Positions 1 to 8,992 of a stretch of DNA of 64,000 nt are shown in pieces. The translations under genes and the position numbers were made by a program. Numbering within the stretch: position 1 is the first letter of the stretch; each line of letters opens with the position of its first letter. The notes beneath the pieces are model-generated. The model was not told where the DNA came from and did no database searches. It saw only the letters and a list, made by a program, of their open reading frames with translations. Origin of the DNA: Tahibacter aquaticus (GTDB taxonomy: Bacteria > Pseudomonadota > Gammaproteobacteria > Xanthomonadales > Rhodanobacteraceae); NCBI RefSeq assembly GCF_004363655.1, contig NZ_SNZH01000012.1:124001-188000 (forward strand), written 5' to 3'.

Positions 1-1799
1 CCGAAGGTGTCGTAGTCGGAGAAGCGCGTGGCGACGCTGAGACTCAGGTCCTTGGCGAAGGCGACGTCGCGCAGAACCGGCACGAAGAATTCGGCATAGA
101 CCTCCTGCACCTTGTAGCTGCCACTGGTCGGCTTGGACGCGAGATTGGTCGACGACGCGGTCTGCGACAGCGCGTCAGGAATGAACTCGCCGCTTTCCTT
201 GCGGTGTTCCACACCGAACGCAAACGACAGATCGCCGGCCGGCAGCGCAACGATAGGGCCGGTCACGTTGGCCGAATACACCTTGGTTTCGGTCTTGCCC
301 GTGGAATGCTCTTCCTGGAACAGGAAATCCTGCAGTTCCTGGTTGTTGTAGAGGCTGCCGTCGCCTTCGCGGCCGAACGGCAGGAACGGGTTCCACGGCA
401 CGCAATTGGCGAAGCTGACCGGCGCGGCGGCAGTACCGCATTGCACGCGGCCATCTGCGTTGAGGAACGACGGGCCGACTGCAGCGGCGACGCGTGGCAG
501 GTTCAGGTTGCCGTAGTTGCTCTGCACCAGCTTGTTCTGGTTGTACATGTAGCCCACGTCCCAATCGAACGTGCGGTCGGCGAAATTGAACGAGCCGTCC
601 AGACCAGCGGTGACGCGGAAGGTATCCAGATCGCTGTCGGATACGCGCGGCACCTCCCAGGTACGGCGCAGCCAGTTGATCGGGTTGGTATTGGTGTTGC
701 CGTGCCAGCTGCCCAGCGGGTTGTAGTAGCTGTTGGGGGACATCTGCGTGCCAGGGAACGCGATGCTCTGGAACGGATAGCCAGCAACCTGGCGCGCTGC
801 GTCGCGGTTGCTGTACAGGATGTCGCCCTTGAAGCGGACGGCTTCGTTGATGTTGTAGTCGCCGCTGACGAACAGCGTCTTGGTCGACTGCGGCGTGCGC
901 AGGTCGGTCTGCGAGTTGGTATTGCTCACGTCGCCGTCGGGCGCCGAACCGTTGACCGGGTGGAAATTGGCATAGTTATACGGGTCTGCACCGCGATCGA
1001 GCACGCGCGTGCCCCCGGTGGTGATGGCGCCCCACTGGCTGACCGTGGTCCAGCCCAGGAACGGATGCAGGTGCGAACGCGGATAACGGCTGAAGTCGCG
1101 GTCGGACGACTGGACCTTCTGCTCGTCGCTGTACTCGGCCGTGACCAGAAGCGAACCCTTGTCGCCCTTGTAGCCCAGCACCATGTCGTACTTCTCGATG
1201 TCGCCGTCGCCTTCGCCGTACTGACCCCAGTAGGCGTTGGCTTCCATGCCCTCGTAATTGCTGCGGGTGATGAAATTGATCACGCCGCCGATCGCGTCGG
1301 AACCGTATACCGAGGAAGCGCCGTCCTTGAGGATTTCGACCGACTGGATCATCGCGGTCGGAATCACCGAGATGTCCTGCAGTCCACCAGTGGTGATGCC
1401 CAGGCGCTTGCCGTTGACCAGGATCAGGGTGCGATTGGCGCCCAGGTTGCGCAGGCTGATGAAGGAACCGCCGACGGCTTCGCCGGAACTCAGCGGCTGG
1501 GCACGGCTGATGGTCGGCGAACCGGTCGCGGAAACGTTCTGCAAGATGTCGGCGACCGACTGGAAGCCCTGGCGTTCGATTTCGGCGCGATCGATGACGA
1601 GCACCGGCTGCGCGGTTTCCAGATCGACCTTGCGGATGCGCGAGCCGGTCACTTCCACGCGTTCCAGTTGCGCAGGCTCGTCGGCGGCGGCCGGCGACTG
1701 CGCAAAGGCAAAGCCCGGTGCAAGGCCGACAACGCCGACCGCACCGCTGGCCAGAGCGAAACGTACAGCCCGCACAAGCAGATTCTGATCACATGACAT
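1..1799 (-). CDS. TonB-dependent receptor, N-terminal part (cut by window edge)
   Basis: The frame opens at an ATG whose first codon is at 1799 and stays open to the left edge, giving 599 residues without a stop, so the C-terminal part of the barrel is missing. A CAGGAGAG ribosome site precedes the start. Residues 1-32 form a signal peptide ending FAFAQ. The plug domain follows, with LVNGKR, the VEILKDGASSVYGSDAIGG stretch and INFIT, then the first barrel strands. The family imports scarce ligands such as siderophores or glycans through the outer membrane using TonB-ExbBD energy. The ligand cannot be told from the sequence. No partner gene is adjacent. Confidence 0.93.
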   Translation of the reverse strand, partial: MSCDQNLLVRAVRFALASGAVGVVGLAPGFAFAQSPAAADEPAQLERVEVTGSRIRKVDLETAQPVLVIDRAEIERQGFQSVADILQNVSATGSPTISRAQPLSSGEAVGGSFISLRNLGANRTLILVNGKRLGITTGGLQDISVIPTAMIQSVEILKDGASSVYGSDAIGGVINFITRSNYEGMEANAYWGQYGEGDGDIEKYDMVLGYKGDKGSLLVTAEYSDEQKVQSSDRDFSRYPRSHLHPFLGWTTVSQWGAITTGGTRVLDRGADPYNYANFHPVNGSAPDGDVSNTNSQTDLRTPQSTKTLFVSGDYNINEAVRFKGDILYSNRDAARQVAGYPFQSIAFPGTQMSPNSYYNPLGSWHGNTNTNPINWLRRTWEVPRVSDSDLDTFRVTAGLDGSFNFADRTFDWDVGYMYNQNKLVQSNYGNLNLPRVAAAVGPSFLNADGRVQCGTAAAPVSFANCVPWNPFLPFGREGDGSLYNNQELQDFLFQEEHSTGKTETKVYSANVTGPIVALPAGDLSFAFGVEHRKESGEFIPDALSQTASSTNLASKPTSGSYKVQEVYAEFFVPVLRDVAFAKDLSLSVATRFSDYDTF

Positions 1800-2352
1800 T
1801 CGTAACTCTCCTGCTCAAAGGTGTTTTTCGGGACGAACGCATCCATCCCGATCCCCAGGTCACCCTGTAGCCGCCGCCCCTGAAAGCCGGTGCCATACGA
1901 GTGCTTTTGGTCGTGGTGTTGACAATGCAGCAGTTGGAACTTCCCCCGCGCAACAATAACGGGAGGTGCGGCCTTGCGAAACCTTACGAAGGAAATCGTA
2001 GTTTGCGCGAGATGCGCGTTTACCACGACACGCCGTCGTCGTTGCCAATAAGACCGCAGGCGAGCTACGAAATAGCTCGTACGATGCTCAAGGCAGTAAA
2101 GAGTCGGCTCAGACCGCCCGAGCGATATACGGGTTACGATTTTTTGACGCAACCCTCACAATCAGCTGCGGCACCGCAGAAATTCGCGATCGACCACGCA
2201 AGTCGCTGGCCTGGCGAGGTTTTGTCGAAAAGACGGGAGAGGTTTCGCGCACTCACCTGCGCAATTTTGGCAACGCGCAGGCTACGCCGAGGCAGCCGCT
2301 TGCGCAGCCGCAGTGCGGCTATAAATTGAAAAAGCAATAAGTAGCTAAAAAT
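1800..2352. other. Gene-free stretch between TonB receptor and folE2
   Basis: This is about 550 bases, less GC-rich than its surroundings, upstream of the receptor and downstream of folE2. Short open frames exist on both strands, but none has a ribosome site or recognisable product. It probably carries the receptor leader and promoter, although I could not find a convincing -35/-10 pair on the minus strand. Confidence 0.5.
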
Positions 2353-3321
2353 TCAGCGCAGCGCGGCAAACGCATCCATGCCGCCGGCATAGCCACCCGC
2401 TACGCCCTTGGTCGCCACGGCGACGGCGTTGTGCGGGTGCAGGCTTTCGAAGTGCGAGGCGCGCACCCAGAAATCGACGATGCGCTCGTCCGCGTCCAGC
2501 GCCTGCTGTACCCGGCGCGCCGCGTCTTCGCAGAACATGAGGTTTTCGCCGTTGAGGCGGGCGAAGGCCTGCTCGTCGACGCGCTTGACCGCAGTCTGTA
2601 CCGGCGTTTTCAGGGCCTGTTCGACACAGTCGATCAGCTCGATCAGGGGCAGCTCGAAGCCCTGTAACAGCTTGACCCGCACTTCGGCCGAGCTGCGCTG
2701 GCTGTGCGGCGTGGCGCAGATGCCCTGTTCGCTGCCCAGCCAGGCGACGATCTGGTCGTAATCCAGCGGCCTGCCGCGGGCGAAGTCTTGGCCGAAGCGT
2801 TCCTGGATCAGCTGGCGCGCCAGCGCGGCGGAACACGGACAGGTGCTGGAATAGACCACTTCGTAGCCGATTTCCAGGCTGAACTGGCCGCGATCCATCA
2901 GTGCCGTCAACACGATCGGGTACGATTTCCAGCCGCTGTTGTCGCTGACCAGGGCCGGCCGGCGCAGCAGATGATCGAAGCGGATACGTACCAGCGCCCG
3001 GTCGGACAGGCCGGTATGCGAGTCGAGGAAATCCTTGAGCAGGCGGCGCAGCGAACACGGCGTCAGCGGCTCGTTCGACAGCGACTTGTCCACATGCAGG
3101 TACAGCCGCGACATATGAATGCCGCGGGCATCGGGATCGGTAAGGTTTACATACGCAGTGACGCGCGCGCCCGATTGCACGGTGCGTCCATCGGGATTGT
3201 TGATGCTGACCGGTACTTCGATCTCGCCCATGCCGACCCAGTCGAGGGTGCCGGCGACATGGGGCTGCATTTCCTTGGCCACGTCGGGCAGGGAGCGGAC
3301 GGCATTTTCGGTAGGGCGCAT
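2353..3321 (-). CDS. folE2: GTP cyclohydrolase FolE2 (type IB)
   Basis: The protein has 322 residues and opens the folate pathway by converting GTP to 7,8-dihydroneopterin triphosphate. Its sequence matches the FolE2 family, whose tunnelling fold is distinct from zinc-dependent FolE. The conserved CPCS cysteine motif is at residues 161-164, in the context SSTCPCSAALARQ. The ATG at 3321 is chosen because AAGGAT precedes it and the family begins about there. The frame extends upstream to 3441, but that part has no family resemblance. FolE2 is often kept or induced under zinc limitation. No Zur-like site was seen here, so that role is not supported locally. Confidence 0.93.
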   Translation of the reverse strand: MRPTENAVRSLPDVAKEMQPHVAGTLDWVGMGEIEVPVSINNPDGRTVQSGARVTAYVNLTDPDARGIHMSRLYLHVDKSLSNEPLTPCSLRRLLKDFLDSHTGLSDRALVRIRFDHLLRRPALVSDNSGWKSYPIVLTALMDRGQFSLEIGYEVVYSSTCPCSAALARQLIQERFGQDFARGRPLDYDQIVAWLGSEQGICATPHSQRSSAEVRVKLLQGFELPLIELIDCVEQALKTPVQTAVKRVDEQAFARLNGENLMFCEDAARRVQQALDADERIVDFWVRASHFESLHPHNAVAVATKGVAGGYAGGMDAFAALR

Positions 3322-3483
3322 ACGAAATCCTTGCAAACGCGAGAGCCGGACTGCCTGGCGCAGCGCGGCATGACCAGAGTGCAGCGGACCGGGGCAAGAC
3401 CGCTCGCAATGACTGCTGTCGTACAGCGAACGCCACAGCAACTGGGGCCGGATCGTCGCGGCTCAATAGCTTAACAGGGCGTT

Positions 3484-4320
3484 TCAGCCGCCGCGGCGCA
3501 ACTCGCGCCAGGCATGCCAGCTGAGGGACCAGGGGGCACGATTGAGCCGGCCCCACAATGTCGGGAACGCATCGCCGGAGCCGGCAACCGGCCTGGCACG
3601 CCACTGTTCGCAGCGCCAGCGGACCCGGCTGACCCAGTCCATATGTTCCAGCCCGCTGGTGGACAGGCCAGCCAAGGCCGCTGAAATACTGGCCAATTGT
3701 TCACTCACTGCCGCCTCGCGCGCAGCCCCGGGCTGGGTCAGCGTGATGCGGGCCAGCTGGTGCCTTGCCAGCAATTGCATGGGCAGCGCCGGTGCTTCGC
3801 GGTTTTCCACCAGCGGCAATCGGGCCAACTGGCGCAGCAGATGACTCAAGGCCGCCAGACGCGCACTCGCCTGCGGCGCAACCGCGCGGCCGAGCAGCAG
3901 TGCGCGCAGCGATTCGATTGCTGCGAAAGCCGGCTGCAGCAGCACCAGCTGGTTGTCGAAATCGCTGGCCGGTACGGCGTCGTGTGCCTGGGTCGCGGCG
4001 CGCTGCAAGGCCGCGACGGCGCTGGCGGCGCTGGCGGCGGTCGCGGCGGCGGCTTGCGGCGGCAAGCCCCGGGTCAGCGGATGACGTGCCTCGCCCAGGC
4101 CCCAGCGCGCAAGCTCCTCGCCCCACCATTGCAGCTTGTTCAGTGCGATCGACAGTTCGGGCAGATGGAAGACGGCCTGGCTCAGTTCGTGGCTGATGCC
4201 CTCGAACGCCAGCTCGGCCACGCCGCGCCGCGCCAGAAACGGCCGCAACACGCGAAACTCGGGATAAGCCTGCTCCAGTTTCGCGACGAAACTGGCAAAG
4301 GCCGCATCGGCCTCGCTCAT
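3484..4320 (-). CDS. Squalene/phytoene synthase-family protein, probably non-catalytic
   Basis: The protein has 278 residues and is the last gene of a four-gene operon. Its start overlaps the gph stop by ATGA. The segment IALNKLQWWGEELARW, followed by GEARHPLTRGL, matches the prenyl-binding region of squalene/phytoene synthases. However, the two aspartate-rich DXXXD motifs that hold magnesium and diphosphate are not visible. The first region reads FEGISHELSQAVF, and the second has LLRQLARLPL with no aspartates. It may be a carrier or assembly factor, like the NDUFAF6 branch of this superfamily, rather than an enzyme. The cotranscribed ubiG suggests a quinone or isoprenoid link, by inference only. 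Confidence 0.8.
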   Translation of the reverse strand: MSEADAAFASFVAKLEQAYPEFRVLRPFLARRGVAELAFEGISHELSQAVFHLPELSIALNKLQWWGEELARWGLGEARHPLTRGLPPQAAAATAASAASAVAALQRAATQAHDAVPASDFDNQLVLLQPAFAAIESLRALLLGRAVAPQASARLAALSHLLRQLARLPLVENREAPALPMQLLARHQLARITLTQPGAAREAAVSEQLASISAALAGLSTSGLEHMDWVSRVRWRCEQWRARPVAGSGDAFPTLWGRLNRAPWSLSWHAWRELRRGG

Positions 4321-4991
4321 GCGGGCGACAGTTCCAGCGCGCTGCGCAGATCCTCGGCCGATTCGGCCACCCAGTCGGCGGCCCAGTCCTGCGGGTCTTC
4401 GCCGTCGAGATAGCCCCAGGCCGCCGCCACAGTGAACATGCCGGCCGCCCTGCCCGCCTGGATGTCGCGTAAATCGTCGCCGACATAGATGCAGCGCCCG
4501 GGCGCAATGCCGGCCAGCTCGCAGGCATGCAGGATGGGCGCCGGATCGGGCTTCTTCAGCGGCAGGCAATCGCCGCTGACCAGGGCTGCACTGCGCTGGC
4601 TCCAGCCCAGTTGCTGCAGCAGCGGACGCGCCAACCAGCCGGGCTTGTTGGTAACCACGCCCCAGCGCGCACCACGCGACTCGATCGCGGCGATCAGTGC
4701 CTCGACACCGTCGAAGGGCCGCGACAGCTGGGCAATATCGGCTGCGTAGAGGTCGAGAAAGCGCGGCAGCAAGGCGTCGTAGCGCGCATCGTCCAGCCCG
4801 GGCAGGCCACGCCGCAGCATGGCGCGACCGCCCTTGGATACGACAGCGCGCACGCCGTCGGCATCGGGGTCGGCCTGGCCCAGCTCGCGACACAGGCGCT
4901 GCATGGCGGCAACCAGATCGGGAGCGGAATCCACCAGGGTGCCGTCGAGGTCGAAAAGCACGGCATCCAGTTCGCGCGCAAGCAATCTCAT
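4317..4991 (-). CDS. gph: Phosphoglycolate phosphatase (HAD family)
   Basis: The protein has 224 residues and is a haloacid-dehalogenase phosphatase. Motif I is DLDGT at residues 14-18 with catalytic Asp14. Motif II is VVTNKPG, the motif III lysine lies in LKKPDP, and motif IV is YVGDDLRDI. The family hydrolyses 2-phosphoglycolate, an inhibitor arising from DNA 3'-end repair. The start overlaps the ubiG stop and the stop overlaps the next start, both as ATGA, which indicates translational coupling. Xanthomonads carry the same ubiG-gph order. A different small phosphate ester as substrate cannot be excluded. Confidence 0.9.
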   Translation of the reverse strand: MRLLARELDAVLFDLDGTLVDSAPDLVAAMQRLCRELGQADPDADGVRAVVSKGGRAMLRRGLPGLDDARYDALLPRFLDLYAADIAQLSRPFDGVEALIAAIESRGARWGVVTNKPGWLARPLLQQLGWSQRSAALVSGDCLPLKKPDPAPILHACELAGIAPGRCIYVGDDLRDIQAGRAAGMFTVAAAWGYLDGEDPQDWAADWVAESAEDLRSALELSPA

Positions 4992-5698
4992 GCGGGCTTT
5001 ACCGCAGCGACCAGATAGTTCACCGCGACCGACGTCTTGAGACTGGCGCGGCGTGTCAGCGGGTTGTAGTCCAGGCCACTGAGGTGTTCCAGCTCCAGTC
5101 CGGCCGCGCGCAGGGCCGCGGCCATTTCGCTGGGCCTGATGAACTGGCGATAGTGATGCGTGCCGCGCGGCAGCAGGCGCAGCAGGTATTCGGCGCCGAC
5201 GATACCCAGGGCAAACGCCTGCGGCGTGCGGTTCAGTGTGGAGGCAAACCAGCGACCGCCGGGCTTGAGCAGGCGGGCGCAGGCCTCGATCACACTGCCC
5301 GGGTCGGGCACGTGCTCCAGCATTTCCATGCAGGTGACCGCGTCGAAGTGCTGGGGCAGCTGCTGCGCCAGCGCCTCGACGCTGATCTCGCGGTAATCCA
5401 CCTGCAGGCCCGATTCGAACAGGTGCAGGCGTGCCACGTCGAGCACGCCGGGAGCCAGATCGATCGCGGTCACTTCCGCCCCGGCCGCAGCCAGCGCTTC
5501 GCTCAGCAGACCGCCGCCGCAACCGACATCGAGCACGCGCGCGCCGCGCAGCGGCGTACGTTGCGCCACATAGGCCAGGCGCACCGGATTCAGGTCATGC
5601 AGCGGGCGCGATTCGCCGTCCGGATCCCACCATCGGCTGGCGAGACGGTCGAATTTAGCCGTCTCGGCCCGATCCACATTTTCTACCGTTGTATTCAT
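4988..5698 (-). CDS. ubiG: Ubiquinone biosynthesis O-methyltransferase UbiG
   Basis: The protein has 236 residues and is an S-adenosylmethionine-dependent methyltransferase that performs both O-methylation steps of ubiquinone synthesis. The N-terminal [20 protein letters not shown] block is typical of UbiG. The SAM-binding glycine motif [16 protein letters not shown] lies at residues 55-70, and [10 protein letters not shown] follows. The gene starts about 24 bases after the upstream amidohydrolase stop and overlaps gph by four bases, so it sits inside the operon. Confidence 0.96.
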   Translation of the reverse strand: MNTTVENVDRAETAKFDRLASRWWDPDGESRPLHDLNPVRLAYVAQRTPLRGARVLDVGCGGGLLSEALAAAGAEVTAIDLAPGVLDVARLHLFESGLQVDYREISVEALAQQLPQHFDAVTCMEMLEHVPDPGSVIEACARLLKPGGRWFASTLNRTPQAFALGIVGAEYLLRLLPRGTHHYRQFIRPSEMAAALRAAGLELEHLSGLDYNPLTRRASLKTSVAVNYLVAAVKPA

Positions 5699-5722
5699 TT
5701 ATCGATACTCACAAACGGATTC

Positions 5723-7051
5723 CTAGCCTTGGCTGCGCAAGCGCTCGCCCCATTCGCGCGCCCTGGCGCGCAGCGCGGGCACGTCCATGTCGACCAGAAT
5801 GCCGGCAACCAGCTTGGGCACGCCGGCAATCCAGACGTCGCTGACCTGATGCCGGCCACAGGCGTAAACCAGCTGCGAAATCACGTTGAACACGGGCTGG
5901 GTTTCCAGCGCATCCAGACGCACGGCGGTCAGGTCGGCCGACTTGCCTGGTTCGATCGAGCCGATGCGCTCGCCCCAGCCCAGCGTCTTTGCTGCATTCA
6001 AGGTGGCCGTGCGCAGCGCGAAGGCCGCGTCATAGGCGCTGGCGTCGCGCGCGACGCCCTTGGCCAGCAGCGCGGCGGTGCGCATTTCGCCGAACATGTC
6101 CAGGTCGTTGTTGCTGGCGCAGCCGTCGGTACCCAGGGCGATGTTCACACCGGCCCGGCGCAGCTCTTCGGTAGGGCAGAAGCCGCTGGCCAGTTTCAGG
6201 TTGGACTCGGGGCAGTGCACCACCGACACGCCGGCTTCGGCGCAGAGGCGGATTTCCGCCTCGTCCAGCTGGGTCATGTGCACGGCAATCAGGTGGTCGT
6301 TGACAATGCCCAGGCCCTGCAGACGGGTCATCGGCCGCACGCCGTGCTCGCGCCGGGAGTCTTCGATTTCCTGCGCGGTCTCGTGCACGTGGATATGCAC
6401 GGGGATGTCGAGCTGGTCCGACAGCATGCGCACGCGCTCGAAGCTTTCGTTGCTGACCGTATACGGCGCATGCGGCGCGAACGAGGTACCGACCAGCGGG
6501 TCGCCCCGGTATTCGTCGTGCACCTGCAGCGCCTTGTCGAAATACTCGTCGCGGGTGCGCGCCCAGGCGCTGGGGAATTCCATGATGGGCAGGCCGACCA
6601 GGGCGCGGAAGCCGTGGCGCTTGTAGGTGCCGGCCTGCACGTCAGGGAAGAAGTAGTTCTCGTTGCAACAGGTGGTACCGCCGCGCAGCATCTCGGCGAT
6701 GGCCAGTTCAACGCCGTCGCGGACGAACTCGGCGCTCATCGCCCGCGCCTCGGCCGGCCAGATGTGTTCCGTGAGCCAGGCCATCAGCGGCAGATCGTCG
6801 GCGATGCCGCGCATCAGCGTCATGGGATTGTGCGTATGCGCGTTGATCAGCCCCGGCATCAGCACGTGTTCGTCGAGGCGGCAGGTCTCGCGCGCCGCGT
6901 ACCTGGCCCGCGCTGCGGCAATCGGCAGCACATCGACGATGCGCCCAGCCGTTACTGCCACGGCATGGTGTTCCAGCACGACAGCGTGCGGTTCCACGGG
7001 AACCACCCAGCGTGCCTCAATCAACAGATCGATCTTGCCGTGTTCGGTCAC
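5723..7051 (-). CDS. mtaD: TRZ/ATZ-family amidohydrolase (MTA/SAH deaminase-like)
   Basis: The protein has 442 residues. A GTG start at 7051 is chosen because AGGAG stands about eight bases upstream and the protein then begins like its relatives. Metal ligands are visible as AHTHNPM (His72, His74), HIHVHETA, HMTQLDE and LGTDGCASNN. The family deaminates S-adenosylhomocysteine, methylthioadenosine or related purines. In this operon, upstream of ubiG, removal of S-adenosylhomocysteine made by the methyltransferase would make sense, but that is inference. The symbol follows the family and the substrate is untested. An efp terminator separates it from the gene upstream. Confidence 0.88.
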   Translation of the reverse strand: MTEHGKIDLLIEARWVVPVEPHAVVLEHHAVAVTAGRIVDVLPIAAARARYAARETCRLDEHVLMPGLINAHTHNPMTLMRGIADDLPLMAWLTEHIWPAEARAMSAEFVRDGVELAIAEMLRGGTTCCNENYFFPDVQAGTYKRHGFRALVGLPIMEFPSAWARTRDEYFDKALQVHDEYRGDPLVGTSFAPHAPYTVSNESFERVRMLSDQLDIPVHIHVHETAQEIEDSRREHGVRPMTRLQGLGIVNDHLIAVHMTQLDEAEIRLCAEAGVSVVHCPESNLKLASGFCPTEELRRAGVNIALGTDGCASNNDLDMFGEMRTAALLAKGVARDASAYDAAFALRTATLNAAKTLGWGERIGSIEPGKSADLTAVRLDALETQPVFNVISQLVYACGRHQVSDVWIAGVPKLVAGILVDMDVPALRARAREWGERLRSQG

Positions 7052-7094
7052 ACCCGACTCCTGCCTTGGCGATCCGCGCATGATGGGGGCGGAT

Positions 7095-7132
7095 ACGAAA
7101 AAGGGAAACCGGGCAAGCCCGGTTTCCCTTTG
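7095..7132 (-). terminator. Rho-independent terminator of efp
   Basis: A long GC-rich stem (AAAGGGAAACCGGG paired with its complement, loop CAAG) lies just after the efp stop. On the minus strand it is followed by six T residues. It isolates efp from the amidohydrolase-ubiG operon. Confidence 0.9.
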
Positions 7133-7151
7133 CTGAGCAGCACAACGATGC

Positions 7152-7718
7152 TTACTTGACGCGCGAGACGTATTCGCCGGTGCGCGTGTCGACACGAATC
7201 TTTTCGCCCTGGCTGACGAACAGCGGTACACGCACCGTGGCGCCGGTTTCGAGCTTGGCCGGCTTGCCGCCGCCGCCCGAGGTATCGCCACGCACGCCGG
7301 GGTCGGTCTCGGCGATTTCCAGTTCGACGAAGTTCGGTGCCGCCACGATCAGCGGCGCGCCATTCCACAGGGTGACCACGCAGATTTCATTGCCCTTGAG
7401 CCACTTGGACGCTTCCGTCATCGCGCCCGCCTCGGCACCGACCTGTTCATGCGTTTCCGGGTGCATGAAGTGCCAGAACTCGCCGTCCGAATACAGGTAT
7501 TCCATGTCGGTATCCATCACGTCGGCCGGTTCCAGCGCGTCGGTCGCCTTCATGGTCAGTTCCACCACACGGCCGGACTTGATGAAGCGGTAGCGCACGC
7601 GGGTGAAAGCCTGTCCCTTGCCCGGCTTGACATATTCCGTATCGGTAATGACGCACGGCTCGTTGTTGACGATGATCTTCATGCCGTTCTTGACGTCATT
7701 CATGCCATAGCTGGCCAT
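7152..7718 (-). CDS. efp: Translation elongation factor P
   Basis: The protein has 188 residues, the usual length for bacterial EF-P, which relieves ribosomes stalled at polyproline. The KOW-like N-terminal domain carries KPGKGQAF with Lys34 in the modification loop. An arginine at this position would indicate rhamnosylation, so this is the lysylated type. A strong GCAGGAG ribosome site precedes the ATG at 7718. Right beside it in the opposite direction is epmB, the aminomutase that makes beta-lysine for this residue. The partner ligase epmA is not in the window. Confidence 0.98.
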   Translation of the reverse strand: MASYGMNDVKNGMKIIVNNEPCVITDTEYVKPGKGQAFTRVRYRFIKSGRVVELTMKATDALEPADVMDTDMEYLYSDGEFWHFMHPETHEQVGAEAGAMTEASKWLKGNEICVVTLWNGAPLIVAAPNFVELEIAETDPGVRGDTSGGGGKPAKLETGATVRVPLFVSQGEKIRVDTRTGEYVSRVK

Positions 7719-7741
7719 GGGTCGCTCCTGCAAAGGGAATT

Positions 7742-7763
7742 GCCGCAGATCTGCGGCTACAAT
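7742..7763 (+). promoter_or_regulatory. Palindrome and -10 element between efp and epmB
   Basis: A perfect 16-base palindrome, GCCGCAGATCTGCGGC, at 7742-7757 is followed at once by TACAAT (7758-7763), a good -10 hexamer for epmB. No clear -35 is seen. The site lies in the 80-base divergent region and could be a shared operator. The binding factor is unknown. Confidence 0.4.
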
Positions 7764-7798
7764 GGTCGATTGGCCGTAAAGCCGGAAACTAGCCCGCA

Positions 7799-8809
7799 AT
7801 GATAACCGCTAACCGCCGGCTCGCGCAGCTGCCCGTACGCGCGTGGCAGCAGCAATGGCGCGACGCCGTCACCGATCCGCTGGAACTGCTGCGCCTGCTT
7901 GGCCTGGAACATCGCTCCGCCGAGCTGCTGGCCAGCCGCGACACCGGCTTTGCCCTGCGTGTACCGCGGGGTTATGTCGCCCGCATGCGAGCCGGCGACG
8001 CCGCCGACCCGCTGTTGCTGCAGGTATTGCCGCGACCGGCCGAACTGGTCAACGCGCCGGGCTACGCCTTCGATGCCGTCGGCGACATGGCTGCCAGCGC
8101 GGCGCCGGGCGTGCTGCAGAAATACAACGGCCGCGCCCTGCTGATCGCCACCGGCTCCTGCGCCGTGAATTGCCGCTACTGCTTCCGCCGCCATTTTCCC
8201 TATGGGGAACAGACTGCGGCCGCCAACCGCTGGCAAGGCGCCGTCGCGGCGATCGCGGCCGACACCTCGATCAGCGAAGTGCTGCTGTCCGGTGGCGATC
8301 CGCTGTCGCTGTCCAATGCCAAGCTGGCCGAGCTGGGCCAGGCGCTGACGGCAATCCCACATGTACAGCGCCTGCGCATTCATACCCGCCTGCCAGTGGT
8401 ACTGCCCGAACGCGTCGATGCGGGCCTGGTGCAGTGGCTGGCACAGCTGCCGCTGCAGAAAGTGGTTGTGATCCATGCCAACCATGCCAACGAGCTCGAC
8501 GCCAGTGTCGATACCGCCCATGCGCAACTGCGCGAAGCGGGCTGTACCTTATTGAACCAGTCGGTGCTGTTGCGCGGCGTCAACGACAACGAGGATGCGC
8601 TGGCGCTGTTGTCCGAGCGCCTGCTCGCCAGCGGCGTGCTGCCGTATTACCTGCACCAGCTGGACAAGGTCCAGGGCGCGGCGCATTTCGAAGTCGACGA
8701 CGCACAGGCACTGACGCTGATGCAGGCTTTGCGCGCGCGGCTGCCCGGCTACCTGGTACCCCGCCTGGTGCGCGAGACCGCCGGCGAAAAGTCCAAGACA
8801 CCGGTGTGA
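7799..8809 (+). CDS. epmB: EF-P beta-lysylation protein EpmB (lysine 2,3-aminomutase-like)
   Basis: The protein has 336 residues and is a radical-SAM, PLP-dependent enzyme of the KamA family that turns (S)-alpha-lysine into (R)-beta-lysine for attachment to EF-P. The iron-sulfur motif CAVNCRYC is at residues 121-128 (CXXXCXXC), followed by [17 protein letters not shown] and [15 protein letters not shown] are conserved in the family. The length fits EpmB rather than the longer catabolic KamA. The divergent pairing with efp supports the assignment. Confidence 0.96.
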   Translation: MITANRRLAQLPVRAWQQQWRDAVTDPLELLRLLGLEHRSAELLASRDTGFALRVPRGYVARMRAGDAADPLLLQVLPRPAELVNAPGYAFDAVGDMAASAAPGVLQKYNGRALLIATGSCAVNCRYCFRRHFPYGEQTAAANRWQGAVAAIAADTSISEVLLSGGDPLSLSNAKLAELGQALTAIPHVQRLRIHTRLPVVLPERVDAGLVQWLAQLPLQKVVVIHANHANELDASVDTAHAQLREAGCTLLNQSVLLRGVNDNEDALALLSERLLASGVLPYYLHQLDKVQGAAHFEVDDAQALTLMQALRARLPGYLVPRLVRETAGEKSKTPV

Positions 8810-8992
8810 ACTTGGCCGCAACCAGCAGTCTCCAGTGTGGAAATGACCGGACGAATCCGGTAAAAACAACGACAAGCGGTTGCTCGCCATACCTTCCGTG
8901 CTTACCTAAGGAATGAACCTGCCAGATGCGGGGCTGGAGCCGGGTTCTTACCCTGGCCGGCCAGCCCGCACTCGCCCAGCCCTCGAGCGGAC

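Noticed and set aside
204-1796. Long open frame on the plus strand opposite the TonB receptor
   Set aside because: It is the shadow of the receptor in GC-rich DNA. It has no ribosome site and no recognisable domain, while the minus strand has clear plug motifs.
1919-1950. TTGACA-like hexamer on the plus strand as a promoter
   Set aside because: No -10 element lies 16-18 bases downstream, and no plus-strand gene follows.
4697-7159. 820-codon plus-strand open frame
   Set aside because: It is antisense to gph, ubiG and the amidohydrolase, all with firm motifs. It has the low-complexity Arg/Gln/His composition of a shadow frame.
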